64,000 bases of DNA, from contig JACJID010000007.1 in the NCBI GenBank assembly GCA_014138725.1, positions 62,001-126,000 on the forward strand. The letters run 5' to 3'. Below the pieces are notes generated by a model. It was not told the DNA's origin and did not search any database. It saw only the letters and a list, made by a program, of their open reading frames with translations. A program made the position numbers and the translations under genes. Of this stretch, positions 11,194-19,281 are shown in pieces. Within the stretch, counting starts at the first letter, position 1; each line of letters opens with the position of its first letter. The stretch comes from Kutzneria viridogrisea. Its GTDB lineage: Bacteria; Actinomycetota; Actinomycetes; Mycobacteriales; Pseudonocardiaceae.

Positions 11194-11760
11194 TCAGCAA
11201 TCCGGGAACCCGTCACCTTTGCTGTGCTTGGTTAACCGTTCCGTGGCGGTGTTGTTCACGGTGCTCGACGGCGTGACGAGGCCGTGTTCGTAGGCGTACA
11301 CCACGGCCTGCAGCAGGTCACGCAGCTCCAGTTTGTCGAGTACCTGACCGAGATGGGTCTTCACCATGGTCCAGCCGATGAACAGCCGCTCGGCGATCTC
11401 GGCGTTGTTGAGTCCTCGCGCGACGAGCACGTCTCGTTCGCGGTCGGTGAGCCGGGTGAGACGCCGGTCGTCCGAGGGCACGGGGTGCGCGGCGAGGTAG
11501 CGTCGCATCATCCGGTCGACGACCGTCGACGCGAGCACGCGGTCGCCGCGCAGCACAGCACGCATCGCGATGAGCACCTCCTCGCCGCTCGCGTCCTTGA
11601 GCAGGAACCCACCCGCGCCCGCCCTGGTCGCGGCGAGGACCTATTCGTCGGGGTCGAAGGCGGTCCGCATGAGCACCTTCACCGTCGGATCCCGCCAGCA
11701 GATCCGCTCGGTCGCCTGCACACCGGGCGCCCGGCGGGGCGTACCTTGCCGCCGAGCGCG
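11194..11760 (-). pseudogene. NarL/LuxR-type response regulator, decayed
   Basis: Read from 11760 down: a damaged receiver domain (VQATERICWRDPTVKVLMRTAFDPDE), then an in-frame TAG at about 11642 where a Tyr codon is expected, then VLAATRAGAGGFLLKDASGEE, an obvious receiver C-terminus. The LuxR-type DNA-binding domain follows intact: LTRLTDRERDVLVARGLNNAEIAERLFI...TVKTHL, with MVKTHLGQVLDKLELRD. The part that should contain the phospho-acceptor Asp is missing or scrambled. A 127-residue output-domain fragment (11194-11577) remains open and could be translated on its own, but no good ribosome site is seen. Confidence 0.7.
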
Positions 11761-12030
11761 CCGACACCCGACTGAGGTTTTGTGCCGGTCTCGGATTCAC
11801 GCAGCAGACCGAGGATCCGCCTCAGTTCGGCGACGGCTTCCCGTCCGGTGACGCCGATCGTCCGCAGCGCGTCGGCCAGCTGCTACTTCCGGTTGCGCGT
11901 CAGCTCACCGGTGGCCACCGCGGCCACCATGATGGCGGTCTCCGCCACGAAGCAGCCCACGTCTGCTGATGCCCTCATACTGCGTCATGCAATTCAGCCT
12001 CCCCGGCCGACCACGTCGTCACCAACGCAA
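11761..12030 (-). pseudogene. Sensor histidine kinase remnant (NarL-family type)
   Basis: Directly upstream of the decayed response regulator on the same strand. ELHDAV resembles the phospho-acceptor H-box, followed after a frame change by VAETAIMVAAVATGELTRNRK, a stop, and then QLADALRTIGVTGREAVAELRRILGLLRESE, the typical dimerisation-domain end of HisKA_3 kinases. The ATPase domain is absent. Kinase and regulator in this order are the usual layout of such systems, so this is a fossil two-component pair, broken by stops and frameshifts in both genes. Confidence 0.6.
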
Positions 12031-12500
12031 ATTGCGCATCACTCAGATGCATCCGGCGCATGACACGCGTGCGGTTCGAGCTGTCGGTATCGGCTGACGC
12101 GGCCGATGCCGACGTCCACCCCGACGGCCGCTCCATGCTCCCCGCCGGGTTCGCGCTCGAAGGGCGGCGGCTCAGTGTCCGCAATGGACCGCCACCCGAG
12201 CCGCTGACCGACGGGGAAGTCGTGCGGGTCGGTATCGGACGGCATGTTGTCCTGTGGGCGGCGGAGCCCCAAGCGCGACGCCCCGCGGTCTCGACGCGAG
12301 CGAGCGCTCACTTACTCGCCGGGACCGAACGGCTCCGGCAGGGGTGCCGTGACAGGTCGGCTCCGGGCGGATGCGCGACTGGCACCTGCGAATGCGTAGT
12401 CGATGCCCATGACGTCATCGTCACGCAGCGGTGCGCTCCGGGACTTGGACAAATGGGAGCCCACGTTCGTCGTGGGCTCCCCGCCGCTCGGGAACGCGGG
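12031..12500. other. Unassigned stretch
   Basis: About 470 bases. A long plus-strand frame crosses it and continues antisense through the second SnoaL-like gene, but shows no domain and no ribosome site; it looks like a GC-bias artefact. The sequence may contain further, unrecognisable kinase remains. Confidence 0.4.
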
Positions 12501-12950
12501 TCAGCGTGTGTGTTCGGCGAGGTCGCCGAGCCCCTGCGTCCAGCTGCGCTCCTGGCTGCGCCGGGAAATCCGCCAGCCCTCCGGCGTGCGGGTGTACTCG
12601 TCGATGTACCACATGCCCAGCAACGCGATCCGCGGGTCGCCGTCCTTGACCGGAAACACGAGCGTGTTCAGGCACATCACCCGCCCCGTCGCGCGGTCGC
12701 CGTCGAAGCGGATCTCCGGGTTGGCGATCAGGTGCTGGCAAGCGGTGAACTGCGCCATGCTCGACGCAAGGAATTGCTTCATTTCGGCGCGGACACCCGC
12801 GATGCCGCCGAATGTCGTGTAGTCGATGTAGGCGTCGTCGGTGAATATCTGGTCCAGGGCGTCGAAATCCTGGCTGTCGATCGCGGTCGCGTAAGCCACC
12901 AGCAGCTCCTGGATCTCCAGCCGGTCGGAAATTTCCTGAATGTCGAGCAC
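12501..12950 (-). CDS. SnoaL-like (NTF2-fold) protein, copy 2
   Basis: 149 residues from the GTG at 12950, preceded by AGGAGG four bases away, the same arrangement as copy 1. The protein starts with LDIQEISDRLEIQELLVAYATAIDSQDFDALDQIF and ends RSWTQGLGDLAEHTR. It is similar throughout to the protein at 8528-8995 and is the intact member of the pair. Such single-domain NTF2-like proteins act as cyclases, dehydratases or ring-hydroxylation partners, or are uncharacterised; no catalytic assignment is possible here. A longer in-frame extension to 13277 runs through transposase debris and is rejected. Confidence 0.82.
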   Translation of the reverse strand: MLDIQEISDRLEIQELLVAYATAIDSQDFDALDQIFTDDAYIDYTTFGGIAGVRAEMKQFLASSMAQFTACQHLIANPEIRFDGDRATGRVMCLNTLVFPVKDGDPRIALLGMWYIDEYTRTPEGWRISRRSQERSWTQGLGDLAEHTR

Positions 12951-13101
12951 CTGACCTCCTAGGATACTGCAGTGGTTCACGATCACCCTACCCAGCGAAT
13001 ACGTCAGGGCCGTTGTCGCGCGGAGAACGGGCAGAAGGGTGTACCCGTTGGTGCAGCCGTGCCCGCACCGGCCGAACGGCGGGGTTATAACTGAGCCTTT
13101 T

Positions 13102-13265
13102 TCATCCTGCGGCGAGCTCGCGGTCCTGTAGGACGCGGATGGCTTTGGCCAGGTGACAGGCACGGTGCGGGCCGCACCGCAGCTTGCGGAGCACGCGCCA
13201 GGTCTTGAGTTGAGCGTTGGCGCGTTCGACCGGCCCGCGGAGCTGGACATGTGCACGGCTGGCCT
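13102..13265 (-). pseudogene. IS5/DDE-type transposase C-terminal fragment
   Basis: Reads RGPVERANAQLKTWRVLRKLRCGP..ACHLAKAIRVLQDRELAAG then TGA. The ERxNAxLKxWRxL pattern is the conserved catalytic-Glu region of IS5/DDE_Tnp_4 transposases. Everything upstream of about 13265 is missing. The sequence just after the stop (GGCTCAGTTATAAC) may be the element's outer end. Confidence 0.65.
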
Positions 13266-13330
13266 CCTCGGACACACTCGCTAACCATACGAGGCGAAAC
13301 CTTCACACCGCCGGTTCGCTCAGCAGGGTG

Positions 13331-13486
13331 TTAGCCCAGCTCCAGCCGAAGATCCCGGTAGAGCCGACTCAGGTTCTCCGGGGTTTCTAGTTTCAGAGCC
13401 CTCCTCACATCACCCAATGAGTCGATCATCGCGTGCACCTCGGCTACCGTGAGAGCGTTCGGCGCAGGCATTCCTTCCAACTCGGC
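13331..13486 (-). pseudogene. Serine recombinase C-terminal fragment
   Basis: An open stretch of about 50 codons reading ELEGMPAPNALTVAEVHAMIDSLGDVRRALK... and ending RLYRDLRLELG. This resembles the extreme C-terminus of large serine recombinases (the helix following the recombinase and zinc-ribbon domains). An in-frame stop lies just upstream and the catalytic domain is absent. The call is from pattern only. Confidence 0.45.
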
Positions 13487-13538
13487 TCACGCTGCTGCAC
13501 GGCGCTGCCATGGCTCTGCGAAGGCTCGGTGCGGTATT

Positions 13539-14441
13539 TCAGAGTTCCGCCACTGCCTCCCGCAGGTACACCTCCAGCCTCCTGATCGACGCGGATACGC
13601 CTGTCGTGTCGAGTCGGCAGGTGTAGAGACGACGGAGGAGTTCGGGCTGCCGCATGGGGAGGACCACCACGCTCGGGGGAGCGTCCAGCAACAACAACCG
13701 CGGCAGTAGCGCGACACCGAGGCCCGCCGCTACGAGATTGAGTGCGGTGCGGAAGTCCGTACCGTCGAAGTCCAGACGATGTCCGCTTCCCCGGTCGCCG
13801 TCGGCGGCTGACGCTGTCAAGCCGGCGACGTCGACCTCGGTGTTGATCCACGCGTCCGACGGTAGGTCGGCCGGGGCGACACTGTCGGCTCCCGCGAGGG
13901 GGTGACCGACGGGAAGGACGACCAAGATCGGATCGTCCATGAGGTGTTCTTGCACGAGCCCGGCTGGCGCTGACTCGGGAGCGTGTTCGTAGTCGAAGGT
14001 GATGGCCAGGTCGATCTCACCCCGGAACAACAGGGCATGCGTGTCGCGCTGCTCCAGTTCCCGGAGCGTGATGTGGACGGCCGGATGGCTCGCACGCAGG
14101 CGTGCGAGCGCAGGAGGGACGATCGAGGCTGCCGCCGAGATGAACGCACCGAGCCGCACCTCGCCGCCGGTGCCCTCCGCGAGCGCCGCAAGTTCGGTGG
14201 CAGCGCGGCTCATCGAGGCGCTGATCGCGGCCTCGGCGTCGAGAAGGACCTGTCCGGCTTCGGTCGCACGGACGGGACGCCGGACCACGACTCGCGCGCC
14301 GACCCTTCGTTCCAGTTCCGCGACCTGCTGCGAGACCGCCGACTGGGTGTAGCCCAGCTCCTCCGCAGCAGCGGCGAACGAGCCGAGCCGCACGACAGCC
14401 GCAAGGGTCAGCAGATGGCGCGGGTCGAACAGCCAGGACAT
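13539..14441 (-). CDS. LysR-family transcriptional regulator
   Basis: 300 residues. Winged-helix DNA-binding domain at 1-65 (HLLTLAAVVRLGSFAAAAEELGYTQSAVSQQVAELERRVG) and a periplasmic-binding-like effector domain from ~90, with LGVALLPRLLLLDAP near the end. It is divergent from the split PLP-dependent deaminase gene that starts 77 bases away, the classic position for a LysR regulator controlling its neighbour. The AT-richer gap around 14442-14500 likely contains the shared operator, but I could not define a clean T-N11-A palindrome. Confidence 0.9.
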   Translation of the reverse strand: MSWLFDPRHLLTLAAVVRLGSFAAAAEELGYTQSAVSQQVAELERRVGARVVVRRPVRATEAGQVLLDAEAAISASMSRAATELAALAEGTGGEVRLGAFISAAASIVPPALARLRASHPAVHITLRELEQRDTHALLFRGEIDLAITFDYEHAPESAPAGLVQEHLMDDPILVVLPVGHPLAGADSVAPADLPSDAWINTEVDVAGLTASAADGDRGSGHRLDFDGTDFRTALNLVAAGLGVALLPRLLLLDAPPSVVVLPMRQPELLRRLYTCRLDTTGVSASIRRLEVYLREAVAEL

Positions 14442-14518
14442 GTAGTTAAGCCTAACTTATCGACCAAGAAGAAATCATCGCTTGTGCTTATCTGAAGGCC
14501 TGGTTGACGCTGGACCGC

Positions 14519-14860
14519 ATGGACTTCACGCAATTCGACACCGCCATCGACAAACTCCCCCGACGTCGGGTCGGGTTCTATCCCACTCCGTTCCACGCCT
14601 TGCCCAACCTGTCGGCGGCGTACGGGATCAACCTCTTCATGAAGCGCGAGGACCTGGCCGGCCCCAGCGCGATCAGCGGGAGCAAGACGCGTCTGGCTGA
14701 GTTCATCCTGGGGCGGGCCGTCGAGGAGGGGGTGACGCACCTGATCACCCAGGGCGCGTACCTGACCAACTCGGGTCTACAGTTCGCTGCCGCCTGCCTG
14801 AGCGCGAGGATCACGCCGATCCTGGTCCTGACGCGGAACGTGCCCCGGCACGGTGAGCTA
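14519..14860 (+). pseudogene. ACC deaminase / D-cysteine desulfhydrase family, N-terminal half
   Basis: PLP-dependent fold-type II enzyme. YPTPFHALPNLSAAYGINLFMKREDL is the family opening and SGSKTRLAEFILG contains the PLP Lys (GSKxR). It ends RNVPRHGEL, where the codon CTA (14858-14860) meets the left end of an IS630 element. The remainder of the same reading frame resumes at 19278 with an identical CTA codon. The two halves together give about 358 residues, a normal family length. An upstream TTG at 14504 is an alternative start. The gene is inactive as it stands. Confidence 0.85.
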
Positions 14861-16094
14861 GTGCTGCGTTCCTGAATGTGCGTGGTAATTGGCCCCTGGT
14901 TGTGATCTTCGACCAGGGGCATCGTGCATGGTAGGAGGCGTTAGCCATGCCCAAGCTGCTGCGCGCGCGTCCACCGCGCGACGCCGAGGAAGAACGCGTG
15001 GTTCGCAAGCTTGCCGGGGCGCGGCACGCTCCGGGTGATTGGATGCAGCGGGCCCGGATCGTCGTGTTGAGCTGGGACGGGGTGCGCGGTCCGGAGATCG
15101 CCGCCCGGCTGGGCTGCCACCCAGAGACGGTGCGTCGCCGGCTGCACCGGTTCAATCAGGACGGTGTGGACGGGTTAAGTGATTGGCCTGGGTGCGGCCG
15201 CAAGCGCAGAATCACCGAGGACCAGCGGTCTCGGATCATCGCCTTGGTGAAGATGTTCCCGCCGGGTCGGTTGCTTCCCTGTACGTGGGAGGAGGGGCTG
15301 GTGGCCGCGGATGAGGACGGTCCCCGGCACTGGACGTTGAACACGGTGACCGAGGCCGCCCGTGCTGAGGGGATCGAGGTGGGGCGCAGTCAGGTACGGC
15401 GGATCCTATTGGCGGAGGGCGTGCGGTGGCGACGCACGCGGTCCTGGATCATGAGCACGGATCCTGAGTTCGTCCCAAAAGGACGCGGATCGTCGGTCTC
15501 TACACTGATCCGCCGGAGGGTGCGACGGTAGTCTGCGCCGACGAGTTGGGTCCGGTGATTCCCCGCGCGTACCCTGCCACCCCGGGCTGGTCGCCGGACG
15601 GGCACCGCATCAAGTCCGAACTGGACTATTCCCGTGGCCCGGAGAAGACATGGGTGTACGGCGGGTTACGTGTCCGGGATGGACAGGAAGTCACATGCAC
15701 GGCGTCCTCTCGTAACAGCGCGAACTACCAACGGTTTCTGCGCTTGGTGGAGGAGGCCAACCCCGAGGGGGAGATCGTGATCGTCACCGACAACCTGTCC
15801 AGCCACAACAGCAAGTCCACTCGCGAATGGCTGATCGATCATCCCCGGATCCAGCACGCGTTCATCCCCGTGGCCGCGTGTTGGCTCAACCTCCAAGAGG
15901 GGTGGTGGCGGCTGTTCCGCCGTACTGCCCTTGCCGGGCAGTCCTTCGCCGGCCCCGACGACATCGACCATGCCACCCGAGTGGCAACTGCCCAGCTCAA
16001 CGCCCGTGCCAAGCCCTGGATCTGGGGGCGGCCGCCTCTCCCGCCGAGGACACTGCGACGCCGGTTTATCTACTGCCTATAAGGAACGCAGCAC
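14861..16094 (+). mobile_element. IS630-family insertion sequence, complete
   Basis: 1,234 bp. Terminal inverted repeats GTGCTGCGTTCCT (14861-14873) and AGGAACGCAGCAC (16082-16094) are perfect complements over 13 bases. TA flanks both ends (14859-14860 and 16095-16096), each within CTAG. It encodes one transposase in two overlapping frames. A shortened relative lies at 58720-59377. Confidence 0.9.
14947..16082 (+). CDS. IS630 transposase, two frames joined by a -1 shift
   Basis: The first frame (14947-15531) has an N-terminal helix-turn-helix (VRGPEIAARLGCHPETVRRRLHRF) and runs to PEFVPKGRG. The catalytic part continues in the -1 frame as RTRIVGLYTDPPEGATVVCADELGP (first Asp), then IVIVTDNLSSHNS (second Asp), WLNLQEGWWR (Glu position) and the C-terminus ending RRRFIYCL at 16082. 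The frame changes at CCCAAAAGG (about 15475), a plausible slippery run. The same frame break occurs at the same place in the degenerate copy at 58.9 kb. That favours programmed frameshifting, or inheritance from an already shifted ancestor, over a recent mutation. Confidence 0.8.
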
Positions 16095-16096
16095 TA

Positions 16097-16381
16097 GGCG
16101 TGGGTGAACGCGAGCCCGTCGAGATGGAGCCCGTACCCCTCGGCGTAGGCGAGGCCGAACCGCGCGGCGTAGGCCGCGGCGTTGGCGAAGCAGGCCTTGG
16201 CCGGCCCGAGGTGCCACCCCTGGGGGAGCGGGCTGGGCTCGAACCAGTGGCCGCGGGTGGCCAGGAGGTCTTCCAGGGACCGGTGCCGCCACCCGGCGGT
16301 GCCGAGTGCGTCCTCGCGGTCGTCGCTGATCGCGCGCAGCATCGACACCGCGAACTCCCTCGCGTCGTGCCGTTGCAGTAC
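16097..16381 (-). pseudogene. Fragment of a conserved hypothetical protein
   Basis: Minus-strand frame reading LQRHDAREFAVSMLRAISDDREDALGTAGWRHRSLEDLLATRGHWFEPSPLPQGW...CFANAAAYAARFG, a coherent globular protein resembling a family of actinomycete hypotheticals. The C-terminus ends artificially at the CTAG next to the IS630 right end (stop at 16094-16096). Upstream the coding sense stops at the CTAG of the 17-bp repeat at 16368-16384. Both ends are therefore truncated at IS630-type target sites. Confidence 0.6.
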
Positions 16382-16384
16382 TAG
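16368..16384 (+). repeat. 17-bp repeat, copy 1 (IS630-end-like with CTAG)
   Basis: TGCCGTTGCAGTACTAG, identical to 19265-19281. Its last bases GCAGTACTAG match the right end plus target of the IS630 relative at 59377 (GCAGTACTAG). It may be a solo or surrogate transposon end. Confidence 0.7.
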
Positions 16385-16432
16385 GTGTATTTGGCCAGGA
16401 CGTCACGTGCCGAGCTGATGGCCATCGGCTTG

Positions 16433-17272
16433 TCACTGGCTGGAATGCGCGCTGCGGGCGTCCAGCAGAAACTCGGTCAGTGACGTGGCGTCGGCCGAGC
16501 CCGGGTCTGCCGTGAACACCACCGCCCTCAGGTCGCCGTCGGGAATGTGGACGGTGTCGCAGTCCAGTGCGATCTGCCCCAGATCCTCGTGCCGCAGCAG
16601 CATCCGGCTGTCGTGCTGCCCGGCGGTGGGCGTGCACGTCCAGAGCTCGGCGAACTCGGCGCTGGCGCGCTGGAGGTCGGCGGTCAAAGACGCCAGGTCT
16701 TCGTCCGCGGGGTAGCGGGTCGAGGCCGCATGCAGCTCGGCCACCAACAGGCGCTGGAAGCGCGCGTCGTCACCCGGCGACCGCATCACTTGGCCGCCCT
16801 GGCCAACGAACACCCGCCAGGGAATGTTGCCCTCGCGCGGGTGGAGCGAGGGCACCCCGCAGGCCAGCGCTTCCCAAGCCCGGTTCCAGCCGACGACCGT
16901 CCACGTGGCGTCGAGCACGCACACCGGCGTGCTCGCTATCCGGTCCACGAGCCGGCGCGCGCCATCACTGAGCCGCCGTGGCACCCGCCCTTCCACCGGC
17001 GCGTAACCGGCCAGCGTGCACAGGTGCTCGTACTCGGCCCTGCTCACCCGGAGTGCTCGGGCCAAGGCGTTCAACACACCGGGCGAGGGATGCCTACGCC
17101 CCTGCTCCATGCGTTTCAGGTGGTCCGTCGACACGCCGGCCAATTCGGCGAGCTCCTCCCGGCGCAGGCCGCCCGTGCGCCTGCGGCCGTGACCGACGAC
17201 ACCCACCTGTTCGGGTCGGGTGCGTTCACGTCGCTCCCGCAACACCGTTCCCAAAGTGCTCGCGTCCGACAT
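16433..17272 (-). CDS. XRE-family regulator with MmyB-like ligand-binding domain
   Basis: 279 residues. Helix-turn-helix in the first ~75 residues (LRREELAELAGVSTDHLKRMEQGRRHPSPGVLNALARAL) and an MmyB-like PAS-type domain from about 100 (STPVCVLDATWTVVGWNRAWEAL). This architecture is abundant in actinomycetes and often controls a neighbouring oxidoreductase gene. It is divergent from the double SnoaL/NAD(P)-binding pair, 173 bp away, which it probably regulates (inference from arrangement). Confidence 0.88.
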   Translation of the reverse strand: MSDASTLGTVLRERRERTRPEQVGVVGHGRRRTGGLRREELAELAGVSTDHLKRMEQGRRHPSPGVLNALARALRVSRAEYEHLCTLAGYAPVEGRVPRRLSDGARRLVDRIASTPVCVLDATWTVVGWNRAWEALACGVPSLHPREGNIPWRVFVGQGGQVMRSPGDDARFQRLLVAELHAASTRYPADEDLASLTADLQRASAEFAELWTCTPTAGQHDSRMLLRHEDLGQIALDCDTVHIPDGDLRAVVFTADPGSADATSLTEFLLDARSAHSSQ

Positions 17273-17445
17273 GACCGAAGAATATCAGCGGCATCCGTCA
17301 GGAGGGGACATCCTGGCCCCTGCTACGGCGGCCGAAACCCGGAAGAATGACCACCAGGAAGGCGGAGACAGCGCACGCGAATCTGCGTTGACACGCTTCC
17401 CTCTCTCGATGTTCTACCGATCGTGTTCTCAAAGAAGGAATTTTC

Positions 17446-18336
17446 ATGACTGATGTCAACCACCTCGCCGATCGGGTCGCTGTCGCCGAGACCGTGGCCC
17501 GTTTCGCTTGGTCACAGGACCTCAAGGACTGGGACGGTCTGCGTGCGATCCTCGCCGACACCGTTACGATGGACGTTTCCGAGCACCTGGGCGCGCCGTC
17601 GCAAGAATTGAGTGCCGATGATTTCGTGATCGCCAGCCGGGCGGTGCTGGAAGGGTTCCAGAGTACTCACCATTCGACCTCCAACATCCTCATCGAGCTT
17701 GCGGGCGACAACGCCACCTACCGGAGTTTCGTGGTGGCCTACCACCACGCTCCCGCCGACGAGGTCGACTGGCTCGTCGTGCGTGCTTTCTGGCACGTCG
17801 ACCTGCGGCGGGTCGATAATGAATGGCGACTGAGGCGCATCCGTGTCATACGGAAAGCCCCTTTCACGGGCAACCCTGGGCTTTACACGATCGCCAAGGG
17901 GTCCGCGGACAAGGCGGGCGAGAAAATGAGTGCATCGACCGACGACGTGCGCGCCGTTCCGTTGCGAATGGCCGCGGCGATGTCCGATCGTGACGTCGAA
18001 AAGCTGGTGGCCAACTACACCGACGACTTCGACTGCGTGATGCCGGTGCACCCCGATCGCTCCTTCTGCGGTGCCGACCAGGTTCGCGCGAACTACACGA
18101 CGATCTTCGCCCGGTATTCACACGGCCTGGACGCCAGGGTCATCGACTCCGTGGTGGACGGTGACCGGGTGTGGACGGAGTGGGAGATGATCGGCACGCG
18201 GGCCGACGGGGTCGTCGAGACCATCCGCGGCACAGTCATCATCCGGGTCGAGGACGGCCGCGCCGCAGCGGTCCGCTTCTACCTCGATCCGGTCGATGCC
18301 CCGGACGCATCGGCGCAGCTGAACATCCTCGGCTGA
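17446..18336 (+). CDS. Tandem SnoaL/NTF2-like two-domain protein
   Basis: 296 residues holding two NTF2-like domains: residues ~1-150 (MTDVNHLADRVAVAETVARFAWSQDLKDWDGLRAIL, a SnoaL_4-type start) and ~160-296 (VRAVPLRMAAAMSDRDVEKLVANYTDDFDCVMP, a SnoaL-type start). AAGGA lies upstream of the ATG. Single-domain versions are common; the fusion is less so and would form an internal pseudo-dimer. The function is unknown: family members include cyclases, isomerases and dehydratases. It sits with a NAD(P)-binding protein gene, suggesting a small two-gene pathway or detoxification unit. Confidence 0.82.
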   Translation: MTDVNHLADRVAVAETVARFAWSQDLKDWDGLRAILADTVTMDVSEHLGAPSQELSADDFVIASRAVLEGFQSTHHSTSNILIELAGDNATYRSFVVAYHHAPADEVDWLVVRAFWHVDLRRVDNEWRLRRIRVIRKAPFTGNPGLYTIAKGSADKAGEKMSASTDDVRAVPLRMAAAMSDRDVEKLVANYTDDFDCVMPVHPDRSFCGADQVRANYTTIFARYSHGLDARVIDSVVDGDRVWTEWEMIGTRADGVVETIRGTVIIRVEDGRAAAVRFYLDPVDAPDASAQLNILG

Positions 18337-18521
18337 AATCCGGCTCGGCAGATGACGTCCGATGCTTTGCTGGGCGACTGGGAGTTGCCGCAGTGGGACA
18401 TCCGCACGGTCATGCTGCTGTTCGAGGACTCACGCCTCGACCGGGACCTCGCAGTACTGGCGCGCTGGGTCGCCGGTGGGGAGTGGACATCGTTCGCGTT
18501 GACCCCCAGGAGTAGATTTTC

Positions 18522-19136
18522 ATGCACCTCACCGTTCTCGCCGCGTCCGGCCCGACCGGACTTTGCCTCACCCGGCAGGCACTCGAACGTGGCCACATCG
18601 TCAGGGCCATCGCCCGCAATCCGGACCGGATAACCGTTCCGGACGCCCCGGGGCTGACCAAGATCGTCGCGGACGTGTTCCACACTGACGAGATTGACTC
18701 GGCGCTCGCAGGCAGTGAACTGGTGCTGTCCGGACTGGGCGTGCCCAAGGGGACGAAGCCGGGCGTGCTGACCGCGGGCGCCCGGTCGGCGGTGGCGTCG
18801 GGCGCCCGCGTCATTTGGCTGGGTGCTTACGGCACGGGCCCCTCGGCCGCGGCGGCAAGCGCGCTCAACCGGCTGGTCCTCAAGGGACTCGGAGCGGAGG
18901 TCGCCGACAAGGTCGAGTCTGACGCCGTGGTCACCGAAGCCGGCGGGACGGTTTTCCACGCCGGGCCCCTGTCGAACAAACCGATCAGCCCGGACCGGCG
19001 CACCGTCGGGCTCGATGCCTCCCCCAAGAGCATCTTCCGCATCATGGTGAGCCGGGACACCGTTGCCGCCGCGATGCTTGACGAAGCGGAGAACCCGCGG
19101 TTCCCCGGCCGGATCGCTGTCCCACTCACGCGCTGA
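18522..19136 (+). CDS. NAD(P)-binding oxidoreductase-like protein (atypical SDR/NmrA type)
   Basis: 204 residues. MHLTVLAASGPTGLCLTRQALERGHIVRAIARNP is a Rossmann start with ASGPTG in place of GATGxxG; NAD(P)H-binding family. AAAASALNRLVLKGLGAEVADKVESDAVV and FHAGPLSNKP fit biliverdin-reductase-B-like or NmrA-like proteins. AGGAG precedes the ATG, with the same GATTTTC spacing seen before the SnoaL gene, so both may be co-regulated. The 185 bases between the two genes hold no convincing ORF. Confidence 0.8.
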   Translation: MHLTVLAASGPTGLCLTRQALERGHIVRAIARNPDRITVPDAPGLTKIVADVFHTDEIDSALAGSELVLSGLGVPKGTKPGVLTAGARSAVASGARVIWLGAYGTGPSAAAASALNRLVLKGLGAEVADKVESDAVVTEAGGTVFHAGPLSNKPISPDRRTVGLDASPKSIFRIMVSRDTVAAAMLDEAENPRFPGRIAVPLTR

Positions 19137-19264
19137 CCTGAAGGCCCATGGGCGGCTCGCCTGCGGGTCGCTCATGCCGCACGCGGGATTCGGAGACCCA
19201 AGGTGGCGGCCGATCACCCGGGGAAGCTGTCCCCGTCGGCGACGAGGTCACCCCCTCATCCAAC

Positions 19265-19281
19265 TGCCGTTGCAGTACTAG
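19265..19281 (+). repeat. 17-bp repeat, copy 2 (right boundary of the 4.4-kb insertion)
   Basis: TGCCGTTGCAGTACTAG, identical to 16368-16384. The TA at 19279-19280 is the duplicated target dinucleotide at the right junction with the interrupted PLP enzyme gene. Confidence 0.75.

Larger units (their letters stand above)
14861..19280. mobile_element. 4.4-kb IS630-led insertion interrupting the PLP enzyme gene
   Basis: The interrupted gene ends at codon CTA (14858-14860) and resumes at CTA (19278-19280) in the same reading frame, so the TA is present on both sides as expected for IS630/Tc1 insertion. The left boundary is the GTGCTGCGTTCCT end of a complete IS630. The right boundary ends CCGTTGCAGTAC, sharing only GCAGTAC with the genuine IS630 right-end variants. 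Between them lie the IS630, a truncated gene, an XRE regulator, a double SnoaL protein and a NAD(P)-binding protein. Whether it moved as one unit or formed by successive events is inference. Confidence 0.7.

Noticed and set aside
12060-12962. 300-codon plus frame crossing the second SnoaL-like gene
   Set aside because: Most of it is antisense to a real gene and the unique part has no ribosome site or motif.
18352-18633. Possible 93-residue plus ORF between the SnoaL and NAD(P)-binding genes
   Set aside because: Overlaps the next real gene by over 100 bases, no ribosome site, and the protein-like sense fades after about 50 codons.
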